Source: Gracilibacillus oryzae
GTDB lineage: Bacteria; Bacillota; Bacilli; Bacillales; Amphibacillaceae
Direction of reading: 5' to 3'
DNA length: 64,000 nucleotides
Assembly (NCBI RefSeq): GCF_009498735.1
Contig: NZ_ML762430.1
Coordinates: 15,869 to 79,868 of the forward strand
Made by a program: the position numbers and the translations under genes. Positions 26,801 through 34,218 of the stretch are shown piece by piece. Position 1 is the first letter of the stretch. Every line of letters starts with the position of its first letter. The notes below the pieces were generated by a model, which saw nothing but the letters and a program-made list of their open reading frames with translations, did no database searches and had not been told where the DNA came from.

Positions 26801-27801
26801 CTTTTTCTATTACTGCCCAAATAATCCATGCTATTAAACAAAAGAATGAAAATGCTACTATTCACTTGGAAAGTAATCAAGCAATCTATAAACTTCCAAT
26901 TCAGGCTTTAGGCGAGCTAGAGGAGAATACAGAAGTGGAAGTGTTAATGGAAGTATTACCAGATGAAGAGGTGGCGGAACTTTTCCAAGATCATTTATCC
27001 AATGTACAAGGTCCAGTAGTACGGTTTGAGGTAAATATTAAAAATGGAAACGATGTAAGTTCCTTTGATCAATATGTAGAACGTTCTGTGAAGCTGCAAG
27101 ATCATACTATTGATCCTGACAAATCAACAGCTGTTTTAATAAAAGGTAAAGATGATATTAGTTTTGTTCCATCCTATTTTACTGACAATACAGTAGTAAT
27201 TAAAAGTCGATCTAATTCACTGTATACCGTAATTGAAAAGGAAACAGAATTACATGATATCGAAAATCACTGGGCAAAAGATTCCATTCAAACTTTAGCC
27301 AACAAATGGATTGTTAATGGTTATTCTGATCAAACCTATAAACCAGACAAAGAAATAAGCCGTGCGGAGTTTGCTCGATTAATAGCTGTCAGTCTGGCAA
27401 TAGAGCCGAACAAAACCGATTCCTCTCCATTTACAGATGTTGATGGTGACGAATGGTTTGCTGACAGTGTGCATGCCTTAGAAGAAGCGAATCTCCTTAC
27501 AGGCTATACAGATGGAAGTTTTCGCCCGGATCAATCGATTAGCCGTGCAGAAATAGCTAGTATATTAAGTCGTGTAGCAGATTATATTGATGTTGATTTA
27601 GAAAGAAAAAATCATTCTCTTGCTGATTTACAGGATGTGAATCAAATTCCTGAGTGGGCTGCAGAGGAAATCGAAAATGTGTTACAATTAGAGATTATGC
27701 AAGGTTATAATAACGCTTTCACACCGAATGATGATGCGACAAGAGCGGAAATGGCTGTTGCGTTATATAACTTGTTACAGAGAGTAAAATTTATTAATTA
27801 A
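20833..27801 (+). CDS. Cell-surface amylopullulanase (GH13 amylase + GH13 pullulanase, CBM41 x4, SLH x3)
   Basis: About 2322 residues; ATG 20833 follows GGAGGG. A signal peptide ends near GSVKAAEE (about residue 34). CBM41-like starch-binding modules lie near residues 45-150 and 153-260. The first GH13 domain (about 380-790) has DVVLNH, YRVDTVKHV (nucleophile Asp), LIGEAWG (acid Glu) and LGSHDEDGF, suggesting alpha-amylase activity. A second CBM41 pair follows (884-990 and 997-1105), then a CBM48-like domain and a pullulanase-type GH13 with YNWGYDP, DVVYNHT, GFRFDMMG, MIGEGW and SAHDN (about 1200-1850). A D/N/S-rich linker (about 1880-1926) and a beta-rich domain precede three SLH domains (about 2140-2319). 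It should hydrolyse alpha-1,4 and alpha-1,6 bonds while bound to the cell-wall polymer. Confidence 0.93.
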   Translation: MINKKGKKPVILMMIAIMFFSLFTSIAPIGSVKAAEEVELDQIAENEIRIHYDIGDYNFSDIGAWLWGDVTNPSDEVSDWPNGTWFEEGGTDQYGAYIDVAVNENAQNIGLKINNRAGEGLTDDISIDILSEQMNEVWLTTDGQVYYYEPKEFEENIIRVHFQTDSESYQPWGVWSWGDVATELTDWPADAHPFSDEQVGKHGAYVDIPLKENPGSIGFTLVERIENGQQTKDLSFTDLENHRQIFLKDGEETVYTNPYYVATKAEEELPEEHEGEAEISVEGSVNRSFTYNDHAVLSVNITNHSELNIQSIYADTTALGGKERLPISPELNEMTLSVRHDIEPGNKTIPVTVVDEQGGTYSTNVTATVAPREVSETTTDWDESIIYFMLTDRFYDGDPSNNDPYGLNYSSYDNQRGTYQGGDFKGVMEKLDYLDQLGVNTIWITPIVENIGYDVNYNAAEGSYFAYHGYWAEDFEKLNPHLGTLEEFHQLIDAAAERDIKIMADVVLNHGGYGLNQSETNPPAGYPTAEERGRFDGMFREQAGSNDETMSLSGLPDFETEVAEVRNQLVEWQKNWIEKSTTKNGNSLAYYRVDTVKHVDDTTWQHFRNELTKAKPDFQLIGEAWGAGKSDDQGYLKSGMMNSLLDFEFKATATSFVNGNLEGANQALIDRNTTIDNTALLGQFLGSHDEDGFLHSLNGDEGKYKVAATLQMTAKGQPVIYYGEELGQSGANNWPLYDNRYNFAWDQAENNDMFTHYQKNLDFRKKFSDIFAKGLRKTVAGSDQDHFLLVERNFQNDRVYIGLNVADTKQTISVKVDNQAAVITDHYANKTYQATENEVGEYVIAIELPAKTDGGTGLLTISEGSILSGESSDDVPSTPEAGEIPEGHLRVHFPANNNMDELGLWIWEDVATPSETVGAWPSAALNFKEENKTDYGHYVDVELTENAKMVGMLLLNHATGENLSGDLFADILAPEMNQVWITEDYKTYPYRPLSNKDGKIRVNFYQEEASYNNFGLWAWGDVRQPTANWPDGAHYLSDNRLGLKGSYFDLPLVENPSQINFLFLNKETNWQSGDLSFSAFDKHTQVFVREGDDQVYTNPYFVKEEGLVKGEIISNKKIELGYTSVAGLTDETLLEEIAVTDNEGKTLTLDSVTISEEDQIVMLHGTFDLDKAPFTITHNGRKATASIGWRLKDEMYGYEGKLGLEVHDASNAALRLWSPSADNVSVVLYDKNDPNKIIKEDIEMIRGDKGVWQVDLNQETTGLNNLLGYYYHFAIEREGETVLALDPYAKSMAEWTNDNPENKVGKAAIVDPSQIGPELDYAKIDNFEKPEDAIIYEVHVRDFTSDPSIDEELEAQFGTFSSFVEKLDYIEDLGVTHIQLLPVMSYYFANEMNNEERLLDYSSTDTNYNWGYDPQSYFSLTGMYSEDPTDPAKRIEEFKNLIQEIHRRDMGVILDVVYNHTAQTHIFEDLEPNYYHFMNADGTPRESFGGGRLGTTHKMARRILVDSIKYWVDEFKVDGFRFDMMGDHDAESIQMAYDEAKKLNPNIVMIGEGWRTFAGDENYPDVQPADQDWMQETDSVASFSDEFRNELKSGFGSEGQPRFITGGARDIQTIFNNITADPGNFKADDPGDVVSYISAHDNLTLHDVISQSIKKDPKDHKEEIHKRIRLGNLMVLTSQGTSFIHAGQEYGRTKQFRHEDYKGEAAEAPYKSTFLTDGNGNPFEYPYFIHDSYDSTDAINMFDWEKATNEAAFPVETTTRTYTKGLIELRRSTDAFHLATKQDIEAKVKLLDIPEIKKEDLVIAYQSEDSQSKEEYFVFINADNQTRTLSLKENLTNGEVVVAGEKAGIQAISDPQGVKLTKESIEIAPLSSVVIRLHDETDENNTDTDQPDNDDSNSNNDSNTDNDSNSDASDPDSENEEQEDTPSANVGTVVVDREAIEVNEDTDEDGKAVSTVTLQPEKILKQIERSSNLERVKIKLDQPSASRSVTFSITAQIIHAIKQKNENATIHLESNQAIYKLPIQALGELEENTEVEVLMEVLPDEEVAELFQDHLSNVQGPVVRFEVNIKNGNDVSSFDQYVERSVKLQDHTIDPDKSTAVLIKGKDDISFVPSYFTDNTVVIKSRSNSLYTVIEKETELHDIENHWAKDSIQTLANKWIVNGYSDQTYKPDKEISRAEFARLIAVSLAIEPNKTDSSPFTDVDGDEWFADSVHALEEANLLTGYTDGSFRPDQSISRAEIASILSRVADYIDVDLERKNHSLADLQDVNQIPEWAAEEIENVLQLEIMQGYNNAFTPNDDATRAEMAVALYNLLQRVKFIN

Positions 27802-27811
27802 AATCATAAAG

Positions 27812-27861
27812 AGACCATTATCAACATTCATTAAACTTGGATGTTGGTTTTGGTCTTTTTT
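27812..27861 (+). terminator. Terminator of the amylopullulanase gene
   Basis: Long stem AGACCATTATCAACAT / ATGTTGGTTTTGGTCT with a 13-base loop, then TTTTTT. It starts 10 bases after the stop codon. Confidence 0.9.
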
Positions 27862-28171
27862 GCTGTTTTATTCCTGAGAACGATGATTTTGATCGGCAAC
27901 GGTAAAGGAATCGGACGCGAAACATCCTTTGTCAGGAGGCGTTTCGGAACCTTACATTCTGTTATAATTAATGTCAGATGGGAAAAGCAAGAATCGATTT
28001 AAATTAATGTACTGCTTGGCGACTGAATAGTGCATTTTTTATAAATGGAAGTAAAATGCTTACAATTAAAGTGGGGACTTGAATCGTAAAAGAATTATTT
28101 CTCTAAAAAAGATTTAGAAAGTATTGCGGCAATGGTGGCTGGAGGTCTGCGAATATCAAAAAAGGCGGGAT

Positions 28172-28450
28172 ATGATGGAAGTTAGTCTTTGGATGTATAT
28201 AACAGTTTATATCGCTCAATTAATCGGAGTATCCTTAGCATTAGCTGTTTTTCCTTCTCTATATTTTAAAAGCAGAAAAAATGGAATTTTGCTCCTTGTC
28301 ATTATAATTATTGCAATCCTCTATTCGTTAATACAGGGATTTAGTGCATCAGCCGCTATGGGCACAGGGATGTTGATTATAAGCATATGTCTATTAGCAG
28401 CTGCTTATATTAATGTTCAAAGACAAAAAGAAAAGAATTATACTCATTAG
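28172..28450 (+). CDS. Small three-helix membrane protein
   Basis: 92 residues from ATG 28172 (ATG 28175 also possible), behind AAAGGCGGG. Three hydrophobic helices: ITVYIAQLIGVSLALAVFPS, ILLLVIIIIAILYSLIQG and MGTGMLIISICLLAAAYI. The open frame extends upstream without a credible start. The 310 bases between the amylopullulanase stop and this gene hold its terminator and a GAAAC/GTTTC hairpin near 27921-27949. Confidence 0.55.
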   Translation: MMEVSLWMYITVYIAQLIGVSLALAVFPSLYFKSRKNGILLLVIIIIAILYSLIQGFSASAAMGTGMLIISICLLAAAYINVQRQKEKNYTH

Positions 28451-28494
28451 CGTGTAATATTGTTTTGGGGAAAACAGGGAAGTGACATTATATA

Positions 28495-28529
28495 AGGCAT
28501 TCTTGAGTAAAGCCAGGAATGTCTTTTTT
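28495..28529 (+). terminator. Rho-independent terminator
   Basis: AGGCATTC / GAATGTCT (8 bp with one G-U pair) followed by TTTTTT, downstream of the small membrane gene. Confidence 0.75.
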
Positions 28530-28604
28530 CTCACTATCCAAAGGAAAATAATGTTATGATTGCAAGAAGAAAAAACTTATTTACATAGCGCAGGAGGAAT
28601 GGAT

Positions 28605-29168
28605 ATGAACCAAATATTCACAATAGACTGTGGCGAAATCCTATTAAGAGAATTTAGAATAGAAGATGCAGATGCAATTTATGAATTGACTTCACAACCA
28701 GAAGTATATAAGTTTTTACCAGATTGGCGGTCAACAAGAGAACAGAGAGTAAATTGGATTACCAATTATGAAATACCAGATAATAAGGCATTTCTAGCAT
28801 CTGTCCCAAACGTTGGGGAAAGATGGCTAAAGTTAGGAATCGTGCTAAAAGATACAGATGAATTAATCGGTTTCTGCAATACCGGGATAAAAGAGGACCT
28901 GAGCAGACCAAATCGCGAAGTAGCTTATGCAATTTCTAAGCATTACAGAAATAAAGGCTACACCACACAAGCAGTTAAAGGACTGATCACATACCTTTTT
29001 GAAAACACGGATGTCGAACAACTGAATGCTGTCGTGCTGCCATACAATACAGCTTCGAATAAAGTAATAAGAAAATGCGGTTTTCGTCTAAGTGGAGATA
29101 TTTTGATAGAAGATCAGCAATACTATCATTACATACTAACGAAGAAAGAATATCTAACGAAAATTTAG
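28605..29168 (+). CDS. GNAT acetyltransferase, RimJ/RimL type
   Basis: 187 residues from ATG 28605 (CAGGAGG upstream). The RimJ/RimL opening ILLREFRIEDADAIYELTSQ is followed by EVAYAISKHYRNKGYTTQAV (acetyl-CoA-binding motif A) and NTASNKVIRKCGFRLSG (motif B). Related enzymes acetylate ribosomal-protein N-termini or antibiotics; the substrate here is unknown. One of ten GNAT genes in this window, and followed by a second one 66 bases on. Confidence 0.87.
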   Translation: MNQIFTIDCGEILLREFRIEDADAIYELTSQPEVYKFLPDWRSTREQRVNWITNYEIPDNKAFLASVPNVGERWLKLGIVLKDTDELIGFCNTGIKEDLSRPNREVAYAISKHYRNKGYTTQAVKGLITYLFENTDVEQLNAVVLPYNTASNKVIRKCGFRLSGDILIEDQQYYHYILTKKEYLTKI

Positions 29169-29234
29169 AAAATGGCTTTCGATTCTCATACGATAAGTGT
29201 CCGTAAAACAGGAAATCATTTTGGAGGTAACCAT

Positions 29235-29669
29235 ATGCTGATAAAAGCAACACTGCCAGAAGCGAAAGATGCTGCCTTTCTTGCATCACTGCTCTGGCCT
29301 GGCCAATCATTAGAGGAATTTGTACAGGAGATGAAAGATTTTATAGAAAATGCGGATTCAGCAATTTTTCTGGTCTATAGTGAAAGGGAAGCAATCGGAT
29401 TCGCTCATTGTGAATTGCGAAATGATTATGTGGAAGGGACAAATTCCAGTCCCGTAGGATATTTAGAAGGAATTTATGTGAAAGAGAATTACCGCCAACA
29501 AGGCATTGCCAGAAGGCTAGTTCAGGCATGTGAAAATTGGGCAAAAGGAAAAGGCTGTCAGGAATTCGCCAGCGACTGTGAGTTAAATAATAAAGACAGT
29601 CTTGGAATGCATCTGAAATTGGGATTTGAGGAAGCGAATCGGATTATATGTTTTAAAAAGAAAATATAA
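29235..29669 (+). CDS. AAC(6')-type aminoglycoside acetyltransferase-like GNAT
   Basis: 144 residues from ATG 29235 (TTGGAGG). It has the layout of AAC(6')-I enzymes: FAHCELRNDYVEGTNSSPVG, then YLEGIYVKENYRQQGIARRL (motif A) and the family-specific EFASDCELNNKDSLGMHLKL leading to GFEEANRIICF. Chromosomal relatives are common in Bacillaceae and may or may not confer aminoglycoside resistance. The gene is intact, unlike the ANT(6) and FosB genes further on. Confidence 0.85.
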   Translation: MLIKATLPEAKDAAFLASLLWPGQSLEEFVQEMKDFIENADSAIFLVYSEREAIGFAHCELRNDYVEGTNSSPVGYLEGIYVKENYRQQGIARRLVQACENWAKGKGCQEFASDCELNNKDSLGMHLKLGFEEANRIICFKKKI

Positions 29670-29787
29670 CAGTAAAGTAATTCTATAAAAGAGGAGTGCT
29701 ATTTGTACTCTATTGTAACTTTTACCAAACCTATTCGACTAATAAAGTACATAAAGATAGAGATCACCAATAAAGGGGGAATTTCCA

Positions 29788-30045
29788 TTGATACCGATTA
29801 TCTTGTCCATTATATTACTAATTGCCCTTGCTTTTTCGATATCTGTTGTGTTTAAGAAAAGAAAAAAGGCTGGCATAACAGGGATCAAAAGTGCATTAAC
29901 TCCCATATGCCTCTATCTCATAGCGGTGACAAATTTATTGGCTTACTGGTTTGATTTTATGGGATTGATAAATTGGACAATCATTGTAATTTTACTGATT
30001 TTAGGAGCGTATTTTATGAAATATATGCCAGCTTCGGAACAATGA
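29788..30045 (+). CDS. Small membrane protein
   Basis: 85 residues from TTG 29788 (AAAGGGGG 8 nt upstream). Three hydrophobic segments, the first at the N-terminus (IPIILSIILLIALAFSISVV) followed by basic KKRKKAG. No family recognised. Confidence 0.55.
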   Translation: MIPIILSIILLIALAFSISVVFKKRKKAGITGIKSALTPICLYLIAVTNLLAYWFDFMGLINWTIIVILLILGAYFMKYMPASEQ

Positions 30046-30383
30046 AACTATCTGCATGAGAGTGTAATGCTGACTCGTGTTATCGAAGTTAAAAAATTTT
30101 ATAAAAAAACGAGTGATTGAGTTTGGATAAATGTGATTCGTGGTAATGATTACTAAGTAGAACGAACCGGTTTACAGAAGATAGTGCAACAAGATTAAGC
30201 GGCTTTTTATGTGTTATATTAGTAGCCTTCTTCTTGTAAAAAAATCCTGATAATTTTCATAAAAAAATGAACCCCTAATCGGCTTCGTTTATGTTACTAT
30301 AGCCATAGTGGGAGAGTGGAAATGCATAGATATTTTTAGCATTTTTTCTCCACAATATTTACAGAAGAAAGGTAGTGTTTTAA
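30046..30383. other. Intergenic region without a recognisable gene
   Basis: About 338 A+T-rich bases. Short open frames such as TGLQKIVQQD are too brief to assign and have no start. The last 40 bases carry the ribosome site of the following lipoprotein gene. No repeat, hairpin terminator or RNA gene stands out. Confidence 0.4.
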
Positions 30384-30971
30384 TTGAAGAGAAACCGCAC
30401 ATTTTTAGTTGGGATGTTAGCAGCAATATTGCTTACAATGGTTGCATGTAACTCATCTGACGAGTCCGAATCAACGCAGGCCAGCCCATCACAGGATAAT
30501 AGCCAAACTGCCGATTCTTCTGATGTTGAAACGGAGATTAACACAATCGAAACAGCGACTCTTAGCGAAGATATTACTAAAGAAGAGAACGCTTCTACAA
30601 AATATAGAGAGGGTAAAAAAGAAGAATATCAGGAAAAATTAAAGGAAACAAAAAAGGAAATGGATGAACTCCAAAACAATCCAGAGGCTGATTCCACTAC
30701 TGCTTTAAAAGAAGTACAAGGAAATCGCTACGAGGTTTGGGATGATATGCTTAATGAAATTTACGCAATTTTAGAAAAGCAGCTTCCTGCAGAAGAAATG
30801 GAACAGCTCAGAGAAGATCAGCGTGAATGGCTTGATTTACGTGAAGACACGGCAAAAGGAGCTTCTTTAGACTATGAAGGCGGGACGATGGAACAATTAG
30901 AATATGTTACTGTCCTTGCTAATTTAACAGAAGATAGATGTTTTGAATTAGTGGAAGATTATATGTTGTAA
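30384..30971 (+). CDS. LprI/DUF1311-domain lipoprotein
   Basis: 195 residues from TTG 30384. The signal FLVGMLAAILLTMVAC ends in a lipobox (MVAC), then a Ser/Asp/Gln-rich linker, then a helical domain with ALKEVQGNRYEVWDDMLNEI, LREDQREWLDLRE and GTMEQLEYVTVLANLTEDRC. That is the LprI-N (DUF1311) pattern, known in part as a lysozyme-inhibitor-like fold. It should be anchored on the outer face of the membrane. A terminator follows 14 bases after the stop. Confidence 0.8.
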   Translation: MKRNRTFLVGMLAAILLTMVACNSSDESESTQASPSQDNSQTADSSDVETEINTIETATLSEDITKEENASTKYREGKKEEYQEKLKETKKEMDELQNNPEADSTTALKEVQGNRYEVWDDMLNEIYAILEKQLPAEEMEQLREDQREWLDLREDTAKGASLDYEGGTMEQLEYVTVLANLTEDRCFELVEDYML

Positions 30972-30984
30972 CTCTTATTACGAG

Positions 30985-31014
30985 AAGGATCGTCATTTGA
31001 CGGTCCTTTTTTTT
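30985..31014 (+). terminator. Rho-independent terminator
   Basis: AAGGATCGTCA / TGACGGTCCTT with a 2-base loop and TTTTTTTT, directly after the lipoprotein gene. Confidence 0.9.
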
Positions 31015-31061
31015 CAGCTATATATTCATCTTGCTCTATGTTATACTGAAAGAAAAATAGG

Positions 31062-31712
31062 GTGGACAGATTCAATGACTCAGAAATGATTTTTATCGAA
31101 AAACGGTTTCTTCCAGGCGATAAACTGCCGAATGAAAATGATTTATCAGAGGAACTCCACATCAGCAGAACAACTCTTCGTGAAGCAATCCGGATATTGG
31201 TTACGAACGGCATTCTGGAAATTAGACGGGGAAAAGGTACATATATAAAAGAAGATATTGATGAAGATAATATGGAATCATATGATTCGCTGACAAGTGC
31301 GAAGATGAATGCAAGAGATTTATATGAAATGCGCCTGATTTTCGAACCAGAAGCAGCTTATTATGCGACAATTCGGGCAAGCGATGCAGAGATCAAACGT
31401 ATATTGGATTATGGAAAACAAATAGAAGAGAAGATCAAACAGAACGAAGACAGAACAGGAGTGGAACGTAACTTCCATAAATCGATCGTAAAAGCAACCC
31501 ATAATGAATTTATGGAAAAGCTTATGCCAGTCCTGTACCAGGCAATTGATAAGGGTGTCATTTTATCAACGAAAAAAGAAATGGCAGTGCAGGACACAAT
31601 CAATGATCATAAAATGATAATGGAATTCATGGAAAGCCGCAACCCAGAAGGAGCCAAAAGCGCCATGAAAATCCATATACTACATGCCATGAAGGACTTA
31701 GGCATTGAATAG
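31062..31712 (+). CDS. GntR-family (FadR subfamily) regulator
   Basis: 216 residues. The winged HTH covers PGDKLPNENDLSEELHISRT and TTLREAIRILVTNGILEIRR, and the FCD domain has DLYEMRLIFEPEAAYYA with later His residues (NFHKSIVKATHNEF, KIHILHAMKDL) that bind metal in this group. The start is unclear: GTG 31062 has only a weak AATAGG site, and the protein lacks roughly ten residues usually found before the first helix. It may regulate the ilvD or gamma-glutamyltransferase region, but no operator is obvious. Confidence 0.8.
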   Translation: MDRFNDSEMIFIEKRFLPGDKLPNENDLSEELHISRTTLREAIRILVTNGILEIRRGKGTYIKEDIDEDNMESYDSLTSAKMNARDLYEMRLIFEPEAAYYATIRASDAEIKRILDYGKQIEEKIKQNEDRTGVERNFHKSIVKATHNEFMEKLMPVLYQAIDKGVILSTKKEMAVQDTINDHKMIMEFMESRNPEGAKSAMKIHILHAMKDLGIE

Positions 31713-31722
31713 TAATTAGAAA

Positions 31723-31757
31723 AAGACATCTGGAGAAGTTCCAGTATGTCTTTTTTT
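31723..31757 (+). terminator. Rho-independent terminator
   Basis: AGACAT / ATGTCT with an inner GGA / TCC pairing, followed by TTTTTTT, directly after the GntR gene. Confidence 0.85.
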
Positions 31758-31817
31758 AATATAAGACGAAAAGTGATGTGATCAAGGCAGAGTTTTCGTT
31801 GTTATAGAGAAAAATAA

Positions 31818-32060
31818 GAGGAAAAGCAACTGAGCAAAGGCGGAGATTTCCAGGTAAAACAAAGAATAAGAGGAAAAGTGTCCGAGCGAAGCCGGAGATT
31901 TCCAGGTAAAACAAAGAATAAGAGGAAAAGCGTCCGAGCAAAGGTGGGGATTTCCAGGTAAAACAAAGAATAAGAGGAAAAGCGTCCGAGCAAAGGTGGA
32001 GATTTCCAGGTAAAACAAAGAATAAGAGGAAAAGCGTCCGAGCGAAGGCGAAGATTTCCT
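31818..32060. repeat. Tandem array C: five 52-bp units, sequence unlike arrays A and B
   Basis: Units begin at 31818, 31870, 31922, 31974 and 32026, exactly 52 bp apart. Each contains GAGGAAAAGCGTCCGAGC, then GGAGATTTCCAGGTAAAAC and AAAGAATAA. The last unit diverges after GATTTCC. ATTTCC and GGAAAA form an inverted pair about 20 bases apart, and on the minus strand each unit starts TTTTCCT as arrays A and B do. All three minus-strand frames remain open across the array because 52 is not a multiple of three, so the apparent proteins are artefacts. Confidence 0.9.
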
Positions 32061-32093
32061 TGAAGACAAAGCAGATAAGCAAGTCTTCTTACA

Positions 32094-32116
32094 AACTGGG
32101 CAATCACCCAGTTTTT
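32094..32116 (+). terminator. Terminator downstream of repeat array C
   Basis: AACTGGG / CCCAGTT around CAATCA, followed by TTTTTT. A second hairpin (GAAGAC 32062-32067 with GTCTTC 32083-32088) precedes it. The GntR gene already has its own terminator, so this one suggests that transcripts can cross the array. Confidence 0.85.
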
Positions 32117-32143
32117 TACTGATCAATTTGTCCAACAAGTATA

Positions 32144-32172
32144 TTGACAGCAGACAACTTCCATTTTAAAAT
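32144..32172 (+). promoter_or_regulatory. Sigma-A promoter of ilvD
   Basis: TTGACA at 32144-32149 and TAAAAT at 32167-32172 with 17-bp spacing. The leader is only about 25-30 bases, so there is no room for a T-box or leader attenuator; control of ilvD here must act at this promoter or not at all. Confidence 0.75.
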
Positions 32173-32204
32173 ATGAATACATAGAAAAAATGGGGGTTGG
32201 GAAT

Positions 32205-33875
32205 ATGAGAAGTGATACGATTAAAATTGGGGTAGATCGCGCACCACACCGTAGCCTTTTGTATGCTACAGGAAAAGTTAAAGCAAAGGACCTTGGGAAA
32301 CCATTTATTGGAATTTGTAACTCTTATATTGATATTATTCCAGGTCACGTTCATTTACAGGAATTTGCGAAAGTGGTAAAAGAAGCGATTATTGAAGCTG
32401 GCGGTATTCCGTTTGAATTCAACACTATTGGTGTAGATGACGGGATTGCGATGGGGCATATTGGTATGCGTTATTCTTTGCCAAGTCGTGAACTAATCGC
32501 TGACAGTGCAGAAACAGTAATTAATGCCCACTGGTTTGATGGGGTTTTCTATATTCCAAACTGTGACAAAATTACACCAGGTATGCTAATGGCCGCTGCT
32601 CGTACAAATGTACCGAGTGTCTTCGTTTCAGGTGGGCCGATGGAAGCTGGGATGAGCTCCAGTGGAAAACAGCTTTCCTTAACATCTGTTTTCGAAGGTG
32701 TTGGCGCATATAAAGCTGGTAAAATGACAGAAGAAGAATTTAATGACATTGAAGCAAATGCTTGTCCGACATGTGGATCATGTTCCGGAATGTTTACAGC
32801 TAATTCCATGAACTGTTTAATGGAAATGCTGGGTGTAGCTCTTCCTGGGAATGGTTCGATTGTTGCAACAAGTCCAAAACGTAAAGAATTGATTTATGAA
32901 GCAGCAAAACATCTAATCCGTATGGTGGAAGAAGATGTAAAACCTCGCGATATTATTACAAAAGAAGCAATTGATGATGCATTCGCACTGGATATGGCGA
33001 TGGGTGGATCAACCAATACAGTTCTGCATACATTGGCAATTGCCAGTGAAGCAGGCATTGAATATAACGTGGAAGACATTAATAAGGTAGCTGCACGTGT
33101 CCCTTATCTTGCCAAAATTATGCCAGCATCTGATTACTCCATGGATGATATCAACAAAGCTGGCGGGGTAAGTTCCATTATCAATGAATTGACGAAAATC
33201 CCTGGTGCCATCCATCCAGATCGTTTAACCATTACTGGTCAAACAATGGGTGAACTTGTAAAAGATTATGAAATTACTAATAATAACGTGATTCGTTCCA
33301 AAGATGATCCATACAGCCCTGTTGGCGGTTTATCGATTTTATTTGGGAATATTGCCCCAGAGGGTGCGGTAATCAAAGTAGGAGCAGTTGATCCTTCAAT
33401 TACTGAATTCACAGGGGAAGCCATTGTATTTGAATCACAAGAAGAAGCACAAAAAGCAATCGATGATGGCATAGTACGAGAAGGACATGTTGTCATTATC
33501 CGTTATGAAGGGCCAAAAGGTGGTCCAGGAATGCCGGAAATGTTAGCACCAACTTCTGCTATTATGGGACGCGGTTTAGGAAAAACAGTTGCCCTTTTAA
33601 CAGATGGACGTTTCTCAGGTGCATCCCGTGGTATCTCCATTGGACATATCTCTCCTGAAGCAGCAGAAGGAGGCCCAATTGCATTGATTGAAAACGGAGA
33701 TATCATTGAGATCGATTTACCAAACCGAACAATGAATGCAAAAATTTCGGATGAAGTGTTAGCAGAACGCCGTAAATCATTAAAACCATTTGAGCCAAAG
33801 ATCAAAACTGGCTGGTTAGGAAGATATTCCAAACTTGTAACAAACGCATCCAAAGGCGGAATTATGAGTATCTAA
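32205..33875 (+). CDS. ilvD: Dihydroxy-acid dehydratase
   Basis: 556 residues from ATG 32205, which gives the family N-terminus [31 protein letters not shown] precedes it. IlvD dehydrates 2,3-dihydroxy-isovalerate and 2,3-dihydroxy-3-methylvalerate to the keto acids of valine and isoleucine biosynthesis. Fe-S cluster cysteines are in [10 protein letters not shown] and [19 protein letters not shown], and [17 protein letters not shown] and [20 protein letters not shown] are conserved blocks. Full length and intact. It is alone here; no ilvB, ilvC or leu genes are in the window. Confidence 0.97.
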   Translation: MRSDTIKIGVDRAPHRSLLYATGKVKAKDLGKPFIGICNSYIDIIPGHVHLQEFAKVVKEAIIEAGGIPFEFNTIGVDDGIAMGHIGMRYSLPSRELIADSAETVINAHWFDGVFYIPNCDKITPGMLMAAARTNVPSVFVSGGPMEAGMSSSGKQLSLTSVFEGVGAYKAGKMTEEEFNDIEANACPTCGSCSGMFTANSMNCLMEMLGVALPGNGSIVATSPKRKELIYEAAKHLIRMVEEDVKPRDIITKEAIDDAFALDMAMGGSTNTVLHTLAIASEAGIEYNVEDINKVAARVPYLAKIMPASDYSMDDINKAGGVSSIINELTKIPGAIHPDRLTITGQTMGELVKDYEITNNNVIRSKDDPYSPVGGLSILFGNIAPEGAVIKVGAVDPSITEFTGEAIVFESQEEAQKAIDDGIVREGHVVIIRYEGPKGGPGMPEMLAPTSAIMGRGLGKTVALLTDGRFSGASRGISIGHISPEAAEGGPIALIENGDIIEIDLPNRTMNAKISDEVLAERRKSLKPFEPKIKTGWLGRYSKLVTNASKGGIMSI

Positions 33876-33882
33876 TATATAT

Positions 33883-33916
33883 GAGCATATCAATTTTTAA
33901 TTGATATGCTCTTTTT
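33883..33916 (+). terminator. Terminator of ilvD
   Basis: GAGCATATCAAT / ATTGATATGCTC, a 12-bp perfect stem with a 5-base loop, followed by TTTTT. Confidence 0.92.
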
Positions 33917-33978
33917 CCATTATATGACGTTTATTAATCGCCTTATTTGGTAATTGATTAATAAAGGTGGTGTATCTC

Positions 33979-34182
33979 ATGTCAGATAACAAAGAACAAA
34001 ACTATTACCTCAAAAAATACTGGAAAGCATGGGTTGGTTTCTCGTCCATTTTTTTACTATTAATTTTGCTGCATGAATTTGTAATTGAATTTGGGGGGTT
34101 AAGGTATTTTATATTAATAATTCCTTTAGTTGTCCCTGCTATTTTTTATTATTATGCACTTTTTAGAGAAAAGGGAAATTAA
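33979..34182 (+). CDS. Small two-helix membrane protein
   Basis: 67 residues from ATG 33979 (AAAGGTGG). A polar N-terminus (DNKEQNYYLKKYWKAW) is followed by two hydrophobic helices and a short basic end. It lies convergent to the BASS-type transporter gene, 36 bases apart. Family unknown. Confidence 0.5.
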   Translation: MSDNKEQNYYLKKYWKAWVGFSSIFLLLILLHEFVIEFGGLRYFILIIPLVVPAIFYYYALFREKGN

Positions 34183-34218
34183 TCCATTTATTTTGCTTAA
34201 ACCTTCCTTTCCTCTATT

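Noticed and set aside
27895-27960. A riboswitch or tRNA-like RNA at the GAAAC/GTTTC hairpin
   Set aside because: Only a short imperfect hairpin is seen, with no known riboswitch core; I did not annotate it as an RNA gene.
29235-29669. Confirmed aminoglycoside resistance gene
   Set aside because: The AAC(6') layout is clear, but chromosomal relatives vary in activity; only a resistance test would establish it.
31756-32138. Three overlapping minus-strand proteins rich in FLLFFVLPGN- and FSSYSLFYLEIS-like repeats
   Set aside because: They arise because a 52-bp repeat unit has no stop in any minus-strand frame and shifts frame at every unit. There is no ribosome site or start logic; the sequence is a non-coding repeat.
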